From positions 293,563 to 357,562 of the forward strand of contig CAWINZ010000003.1 of NCBI GenBank assembly GCA_963837695.1: a stretch of 64,000 bases of DNA, written 5' to 3'. Below are positions 53,601-62,600 of this stretch, piece by piece. The notes under the pieces are model-generated. The model ran no database searches and was not told the DNA's origin. It was given only the letters and a program-made list of their open reading frames with translations. This stretch comes from VRUE01 sp963837695 (GTDB lineage: Bacteria > Actinomycetota > Thermoleophilia > Solirubrobacterales > 70-9). The translations under genes and the position numbers were made by a program. Every line of letters begins with the position of its first letter. The first letter of the stretch is position 1.

Positions 53601-56600
53601 AGTCGTCGTCTGCGACGTCGACGACCGGGGGGAGATCGAGACTCTGCTCGCGAATGTGACCGGGGAGCCATTGCTCGAGCTCTCGGTCGGAGGCGCGCAG
53701 GGCGGGGTGCTGGCGACGAGACTTGTTGGGGTCAGCGAGGGGGAGCGTGAGGGGATCGTGCTGACCTTCGTTCGGGAGGAGGTGGCCAAGGTGCTCGGGC
53801 ACGGGTCTGCGGAGGCGATCGAACCGGACAGGGCATTCGAGGAACTGGGCTTCGACTCCGCCGCCGCCATGGAGCTGCGCGAGCGCTTGCAGAGGGCCGC
53901 TGAGCTGCGGTTGCCCGCGCCGATTGTCTTCAACCACCCGACCACCCGGCGGTTGGCCGACCGCCTGTTGGCGGAGGTCCTTGGTGGCCCCGGCTCAACT
54001 CAGGTCGCCGCTCGTGCCCAGGTCAACGAGGAGCCGATTGCGATCGTCGGCATGGCCTGCCGCTACCCGGGAGCGGCGAGTGCGCCGGAGGAGCTCTGGC
54101 GGCTCGTCGCCAGCGGACGCGACGCGATCGCCGGCTTCCCGGAGGATCGAGGCTGGGACTTGGAGCGCCTCTACGATCTCGATCCGGATCGTCCCGACAC
54201 CTCCTATGCGTGTGAGGGAGGCTTCCTCGCCGACGCGGGTGACTTCGATGCCGAGTTCTTCGGCATCGCCCCGCGCGAGGCAACGGCGATGGACCCCCAG
54301 CAGCGGCTGCTCATGGAAGCGAGTTGGGAAGCGCTCGAGCGCTCGGGGCTTGACCCGGCGAGTCTGAGCGCCAGCCTGACCGGCGTCTATGTCGGAGCCA
54401 GCTCCCAGGACTACACCGCCGGGGTGGGGGGACCCGAGGGAGCCGCGGAGGGCTACCGCCTCACCGGCAGCTCGAGCAGCATCCTGTCCGGTCGCATCGC
54501 CTTCCTGCTCGGCCTTGAGGGACCGGCGATCTCGATCGACACCGCCTGCTCCTCCTCACTGGTGGCGATGCACCTGGCCTCCCAGGCCCTGCGCAGTGGC
54601 GAATGCCAACTGGCGCTGGCGGGAGGCGTGACGGTGCTCTCCAGCCCCGGGATGTTCACCGAGTTCTCCCGCCAACGCGGCCTCGCCCCCGACGGGCGCT
54701 CGAAGTCCTTCGCCGAGGCAGCCGACGGAGTCGCCTGGTCAGAGGGAGTCGGCGTGCTCGTCTTGGAGCGCCTCTCTGAGGCCGAGCGCAACGGCCACGA
54801 GGTACTGGCCCTGATCAAGGGCTCGGCGGTAAACCAAGACGGCGCCTCAAACGGCCTCACCGCCCCCAACGGTCCCTCTCAGGAGCGGGTGATCAGACAG
54901 GCCCTGGCAAACGCCCGCCTTGAGCCAAAAGACGTCGATGTGGTCGAGGGCCACGGCACCGGCACCACCCTGGGGGACCCGATCGAGGCGGGAGCCCTCT
55001 TGGCCACCTATGGCCAAGACCGAGAGGAGCCCCTGCGCCTGGGCTCGATCAAGTCAAACATCGGCCACACCCAGGCAGCGGCAGGGGTCGCGGGCACGAT
55101 CAAGATGGTCGAAGCGATGCGGCGCAGGGTCTTGCCAAAGACCCTGCACGTCGATGCCCCCTCCTCCAAAGTCGAGTGGGCCTCGGGGCAGATAGAGCTG
55201 CTCACAGAGCAGCTCCCCTGGGAGCCAAACGGAGCGCCGAGGCGGGCCGGCGTCTCCTCCTTTGGCATCAGCGGCACCAACGCCCACGTGATCTTGGAGG
55301 AGGCGCCGGGGCCCGTCCCGCTCGGAGCCCAAGCCGATGCCGGGGGAGACCCGGGCGCCTCTTTCAAGCAACCGCTGCAGGCCCCGGTCCCCCTCACCCT
55401 CTCGGCCAAGACAGAGCCCGCCCTGCAAGAGGCCGCATCCCGTCTCATCACCCAGCTCAAAGACAACCCCGGGCTCGACCCCACCGACGTCGCCTTCTCC
55501 CTCACCACCACCCGCTCTTCCTTCGAGCACAGGGCAGTTGCATTTGGAGAGAGCAGCGAGGAGCTGCTCGCCTCCCTGGGGGCCCTGGCAGATGGCGAGC
55601 CCTCCCCGAACGTAATCAGCGCCCGCGCAAGGGAGGGAAAGCTCGCCTACCTGCTCACCGGCCAGGGCGCCCAGCGCCTTGGCATGGGCAAAGAGCTCTA
55701 TGAGAGCGACCCCGATTTCAGGCAATCCTTCGACTCGGTCTGCAAAGAGCTCGACCGCCACCTCGACACACCCCTCCAAGAGGTCCTCTTCGCCAAGGGC
55801 AAAAAGGCAAAGGCACGCCTCGATGACACCACCTACGCCCAACCCGCCCTCTTTGGGATCGAGGTGGCCCTGCACGAGGCACTGGCAAAGCGCGGGCTGA
55901 AGCCAGAGCTGCTCGCCGGGCACTCGGTAGGGGAGATCGCCGCCGCCCACATATCCGGCGTCCTTGACCTCCCCGACGCGGCCAGGCTCATAACCGCCAG
56001 GGGCGCCCTGATGGGCGCCCTGCCAAAGGGCGGCGCGATGGCGGCGATCGAGGCCACAGAGCTCGAGCTCACCGAATCGATCGAGGGCAAAGAGCAAGAG
56101 CTCTCGATCGCCGCGATCAACGCACCCACCTCGACTGTGATCTCAGGCAAAGAGGCCGCAGTGGAGGAGATCTGCTCCCTGTGGCAAGACAAAGGCAAAA
56201 AGACCAAGCGCCTGGCCGTATCCCACGCCTTCCACTCGCCCCTGATCGAGCCGATGCTCGAGGAGTTCACAGAGCTCTGCGAGACACTGGACTTCAAAGC
56301 CCCCCAGACAGCGATCGTCTCCAACCTGACCGGAGAGACGCTCACCGAAGAGCAGGCCACAGACCCCGCCTACTGGGTGCGCCAGGCACGCGAGCCGGTG
56401 CGCTTCAAAGACACCGCCGAGACCCTGGCGGCCCAGGGCGCCGCCACCTTCATCGAGCTGGGCCCAGACCCCGTTCTCTCGGCGCTGGCCCAAGAGGCCC
56501 TGGGCGAGGAGGCAGGGGCGACCTTCGTCCCCACCCTGCGCGAGGGACGCGCAGAGCAGGGAGCGATCCAAACCGCGGTCGCCCACGCCCACGCAGCCGG

Positions 56601-59600
56601 GGCAAGGCCAGACTGGCAGGCCTTCTTCAAAGGCACGAGCGCCAAGCGGGTACCGCTGCCCACCTACCCCTTCCAGCGCAAGCGCTACTGGCTCACATCG
56701 GGCCAGGGAGCGACAGACGCGAGCGCGATCGGCCTCACCGCCACAGGACACCCGCTGCTCGGCGCCGCGATCGAGGACCCAGACGGGGAGGGACTCACCC
56801 TGACCGGGCGGATCTCCCTCGCCACCCATCCCTGGTTGGCAGACCACGCGGTCGGCGAGAACGTCCTTTTGCCCGGCACCGCCTTTTTGGAGTTGGCCCT
56901 GAAGGCAGCCGAGGAGCTCGACGCCCAGACGGTCGCCGAGCTCACCCTGGCAGCGCCCCTCCTCTTGCCCGAGCAGGGTGCTGTGGCGATCCAGGTCTCG
57001 GTCTCAGGCCCAGATGAGCAGGGCAATCGCGAGATCGCGGTCCACTCCCGCCCAGACGAAGAGGACGCCCAGTGGACCCGACACGCGAGCGGCTCCCTCT
57101 CTGAGGAGCCCGCCCCCACACCCGAGCCCCTGGGCGAGTGGCCCCCCACCGGAGCAGAGCCCCTGGAGCTCGACTACCTCTATGACGTCCTTGCCGAGAT
57201 GGGCCTCAGATACGGGCCCGCCTTCCAAGGTCTCACCGCCGCCTGGAAGGCGGGGGATGAGATCTATGTCGAGGCCTCCCTGCCCGAGGAGCAGGCCTCC
57301 CAGGCCCAGAGCTTTGCGATCCACCCGGCGCTGCTCGACGCCGCTTTGCACGGGATCGGGTTGGGCAAAGATGGTGCCACGGAGATCAACTCGCCCGCCT
57401 CCTGGCGCGGGGTATCCCTGCGTGCCCTTGGCGCCAGCCGGTTGCGTGGCAAGCTAGCCCAAGGCGCTGCCGGGGGCATGTCGGTTCTTCTCGCCGATGA
57501 CAGCGGGGAGCCCTTGGCCTCGATCGACTCTCTCGCCCTGGCTCCCGTCGACCTCGGCGCCATCGGGGCGGGTGCGCGCCTCGATGGCCGACTCCTGCGG
57601 GTCGAGTGGGCCGAGGCCCAGTTGCCCGAGCCAGGGGAAGAAGAGAGCGATACCGAGACGCTGCAGATCAAGGCAACCGGCGAGGGCGCCGATGCCGCCC
57701 GCGAGGCGACCGAGCAGGCCCTCGCGGCGATCCAGGCCCACCTCGCCGACCCCGACTCCACCTCCCGCCTCACCTTCATCACCACCGGCGCGATGGCGGT
57801 CAAAGGCGAAGAGTCCCCAGACCCCGCCACGGCAGCCCTCTGGGGCCTGGTGCGCTCGGCCGCCTCAGAGCACCCCGGCCGCTTCGCGCTGATCGACACC
57901 GACGGCTCAAAGGCATCAGACGCTGTCTTTGATGCCGCCCTGGCGCTCGGTGCCGAGGAGCCCCAGCTCGCCCTGCGCGAGGGCGCTGCGCTGGTGGCGC
58001 GCCTGGCCTCGATCGAGAAGGGGGACGCAGAGGAGGAGCGCCCCGGGCTGGACCCCGAGCGCACGATCCTGATCACCGGCGCCACCGGCAGCCTGGGCTC
58101 GCTCCTTGCCAAACACCTCGCCGAGCACCACGGCGCCCACCACCTGCTCTTGGTCAGTCGCAGCGGCCCAGAGGCCGAGGGGGCAAAGGAGCTGGCCGAA
58201 GATCTGCGGGCACTGGGCGCTGAGGCCGAGATCGCCGCTTGTGATGCAGCCGACCGCGAGGCTCTCCAAGAGCTCCTCGCCCAGGTCCCCGCCGAGCATC
58301 CCCTCGGCGCGATCTTCCACTGCGCCGGGATGCTCACTGGCGCCACCGTCGAGTCGATCGAGCCGGAGAGCCTGGAGAAGGTCTTTGCCCCCAAGGCAGA
58401 CGCCGCCTGGCACCTGCACGAGCTGAGCCGCGACTCAGACCTCGGCGCCTTCGTCCTCTACTCCTCGGCCGCGGGCACCCTCGGCGGTCCCGGCCAGGGC
58501 AACTACGCCGCCGCCAACGTCTTCTGCGACGCCCTCGCCCAAAAGCGCCGCGCCGAAGGCCTCGCGGCCAGCTCGATCGCCTGGGGCCTTTGGCAGCAAG
58601 AGAGCGCGATGACTTCGGGCCTCGGTGAGGCCGACCTGGCACGGATGCGCCGTTCGGGCATGAAGCCGATCTCCGCGGAGCAGGGCCTGGCTTTCCTCGA
58701 CGCCGCCCTCGCCGCCGATCCCCCGACCGCCTTCGCGGTCCCGCTGGACCGAGGCGCCCTGCGCACCCTCGCCTCCGCCGGCACCCTGCCGCCCCTCTTC
58801 AGCGGCCTGGTCAGGGCCCCGCGCCGCCGCGGGCCCTCGGGCTCACTGGGGGCAAAGCTCGCCACCCTGCCAGAGCCAGAGCACGAGGGCCATGTCTTGG
58901 AGTTGGTCCGCTCCGAAGTCGCGGTGATCTTGGGCCACGCCTCAGCGAAGGGCATCGATCCCCAGCGGGCCTTCAAGGAGCTCGGCTTTGACTCCCTCGC
59001 CGCGGTCGAGCTGCGCAATCGCCTCGCCGCTGCCACCGGCCTGGATATAGGCGCCACCGTCGTCTTCGACCATCCCAGCCCGATCGCCCTGGCCACCCAC
59101 CTGTTGGCCGAGGCGAGCGCGAGCGGCCCCGCCAGGGCGCTCGCCGTGCGCGCCACCGCCTCTGAGGAGCCGATCGCGATCGTCGGCATGGCCTGTCGCT
59201 ACCCGGGCGGGGTCGCCTCCCCCGCAGAGCTCTGGCAGTTGCTCGCCGAGGGCCGTGACGGGATCGAGGAGTTCCCCGCAGACCGCGGCTGGGACACCGA
59301 GCGCCTCTATGACCCAGACCCCGACAATCCCGGCACCTCCTACGCTCGCGAGGGCGGCTTCCTCGCCGAGGCCGCCGACTTCGACGCCGAGTTCTTCGCC
59401 ATCGCCCCGCGCGAGGCCCTGGCGATGGACCCCCAGCAGCGCCTCTTGCTCGAATCGAGCTGGGAGGCGCTCGAGGAGGCCGGGATCGACCCCGCCTCGC
59501 TGCGCGGGAAGCCCGTCGGGGTCTTCTCCGGGGTGATCCACCAGCACTATGGCGTCGGGCTCGGTGGGGTCTCAGAGGTCGAAGGCCACCAGGTGACCGG

Positions 59601-62600
59601 CAGTGCATCGAGCGTCGCCTCGGGCCGGGTCTCATACACCCTCGGCCTCGAGGGCCCGGCGATCTCGATCGACACCGCCTGCTCCTCCTCGCTTGTCGCG
59701 ATGCACCTCGCCTCCCAGGCCCTCAGAGGGGGCGAGTGCAACCTCGCCCTGGCCGGTGGAGTCACCACCCTGGCGACACCGGGCGTCTTCGTCGAGTTCT
59801 CCCGCCAACGCGGCCTTGCCCCAGACGGGCGCTGCAAGTCCTTCGCCGAGGCAGCAGACGGCACCGGTTGGTCAGAGGGCGTCGGGATGCTCGTCTTGGA
59901 GCGCCTCTCTGACGCCGAGCGCAACGGCCACGAGGTACTGGCCCTGATCAAGGGCTCGGCGGTAAACCAAGACGGCGCCTCAAACGGCCTCACCGCCCCC
60001 AACGGTCCCTCTCAGGAGCGGGTGATCAGACAGGCCCTGGCAAACGCCAGGTTGGAGCCAAAAGACGTCGATGTGGTCGAGGCCCACGGCACCGGCACCA
60101 CCCTGGGGGACCCGATCGAGGCGGGAGCCCTCTTGGCCACCTATGGCCAAGACCGAGAGGAGCCCCTGCGCCTGGGCTCGCTCAAGTCAAACATCGGCCA
60201 CACCCAGGCAGCGGCAGGGGTCGGCGGCACGATCAAGATGGTCGAAGCGATGCGGCGCAGGGTCTTGCCAAAGACCCTGCACGTCGATGCCCCCTCCTCC
60301 AAAGTCGAGTGGGCCTCGGGGCAGATAGAGCTGCTCACAGAGCAGCTCCCCTGGGAGCCAAACGGAGCGCCGAGGCGGGCCGGCGTCTCCTCCTTTGGCA
60401 TCAGCGGCACCAACGCCCACGTGATCTTGGAGGAGGCGCCCGAGCAGCTCCCGGCGGGCAGCCGGGAAACAGGGGATGGCCCGGGCGCCTCCTCCGAGGA
60501 GCCTCTCACGGCCCCGGTCCCCCTCACCCTCTCGGCCAAGACAGAGCCCGCCCTGCAAGAGGCCGCATCCCGTCTCATCACCCAGCTCAAAGACAACCCC
60601 GGGCTCGACCCCACCGACGTCGCCTTCTCCCTCACCACCACCCGCTCTTCCTTCGAGCACAGGGCAGTTGCATTGGGAGAGAGCAGCGAGGAGCTGCTCG
60701 CCTCCCTGGGGGCCCTGGCAGATGGCGAGCCCTCCCCGAACGTAATCAGCGCCCGCGCAAGGGAGGGAAAGCTCGCCTACCTGCTCACCGGCCAGGGCGC
60801 CCAGCGCCTTGGCATGGGCAAAGAGCTCTATGAGAGCGACCCCGATTTCAGGCAATCCTTCGACTCGGTCTGCAAAGAGCTCGACCGCCACCTCGACACA
60901 CCCCTCCAAGAGGTCCTCTTCGCCAAGGGCAAAAAGGCAAAGGCACGCCTCGATGACACCACCTACGCCCAACCCGCCCTCTTTGGGATCGAGGTGGCCC
61001 TGCACGAGGCACTGGCAAAGCGCGGGCTGAAGCCAGAGCTGCTCGCCGGGCACTCGGTAGGGGAGATCGCCGCCGCCCACATATCCGGCGTCCTTGACCT
61101 CCCCGACGCGGCCAGGCTCATAACCGCCAGGGGCGCCCTGATGGGCGCCCTGCCAAAGGGCGGCGCGATGGCGGCGATCGAGGCCACAGAGCTCGAGCTC
61201 ACCGAATCGATCGAGGGCAAAGAGCAAGAGCTCTCGATCGCCGCGATCAACGCACCCACCTCGACTGTGATCTCAGGCAAAGAGGCCGCAGTGGAGGAGA
61301 TCTGCTCCCTGTGGCAAGACAAAGGCAAAAAGACCAAGCGCCTGGCCGTATCCCACGCCTTCCACTCGCCCCTGATCGAGCCGATGCTCGAGGAGTTCAC
61401 AGAGCTCTGCGAGACACTGGACTTCAAAGCCCCCCAGACAGCGATCGTCTCCAACCTGACCGGAGAGACGCTCACCGAAGAGCAGGCCACAGACCCCGCC
61501 TACTGGGTGCGCCAGGCACGCGAGCCGGTGCGCTTCAAAGACACCGCCGAGACCCTGGCGGCCCAGGGCGCCGCCACCTTCATCGAGCTGGGCCCAGACC
61601 CCGTTCTCTCGGCGCTGGCCCAAGAGGCCCTGGGCGAGGAGGCAGGGGCGACCTTCGTCCCCACCCTGCGCGAGGGACGCGCAGAGCAGGGAGCGATCCA
61701 AACCGCGGTCGCCCACGCCCACGCAGCCGGGGCAAGGCCAGACTGGCAGGCCTTCTTCAAAGGCACGAGCGCCAAGCGGGTACCGCTGCCCACCTACCCC
61801 TTCCAGCGCAAGCGCTACTGGCTCACATCGGGCCAGGGAGCGACAGACGCGAGCGCGATCGGCCTCACCGCCACAGGACACCCGCTGCTCAGTGCCGCGA
61901 TCGAGGACCCAGACGGGGAGGGACTCACCCTGACCGGGCGGATCTCCCTCGCCACCCATCCCTGGTTGGCAGACCACGCGGTCGGCGAGAACGTCCTTTT
62001 GCCCGGCACCGCCTTTTTGGAGTTGGCACTCACAGCGGCCGAGCAGGTTGGCGCCGAGTGCGTCGAGGAGCTGGCGATATCCACACCCCTGGTCCTGCCC
62101 GAGCAGGGCGCGGTCGCGATCCAGGTCTCGGTCTCAGGCCCAGATGAGCAGGGCAATCGCGAGATCGCGGTCCACTCCCGCCTCCAGGGCGAGGAGGGCG
62201 AGTGGAGCGAAAATGCGAGTGGGACCCTTCGACCCGAGCCAACCGCCCCCGAGCCACCCCTCGGCGCCTGGCCCCCGCTCGGGGCAGAGCCGCTTGCGGT
62301 CGAGGAGCTCGAGCAGCCCCTTGCCGACCGTGGCCTCGAGCTGGGCGCCGCCTTCCAGGGGATCGCCACGGCCTGGCGCCACGGCGAGCGCCTCTACGCC
62401 GAGGTTTCCTTCTATGGTGCCGAAGCCTCCGCCCTGCGCCTCGGTCTTGCCCCCGCGGGGCATGAGCCCGCGCTTTGTGCCTACGGGGCGGAGGGCTCGC
62501 TGCGCTTTTCCGTGGCCTCCCTCAGCGTCGCCCCAATCGACCTCCAGGCCCTTCGCGCTGTGACCCCGCGTCGCTGCCTACACCGGGTCGCCTGGCAGCC

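Noticed and set aside
54031..55290. A defective KS in module 1, because the motif before HGTGT reads VVEGHGTGT and not VVEAHGTGT.
   Set aside because: The changed residue is not catalytic; Cys in DTACSSSL and the histidines in HGTGT and NIGHTQ are intact.
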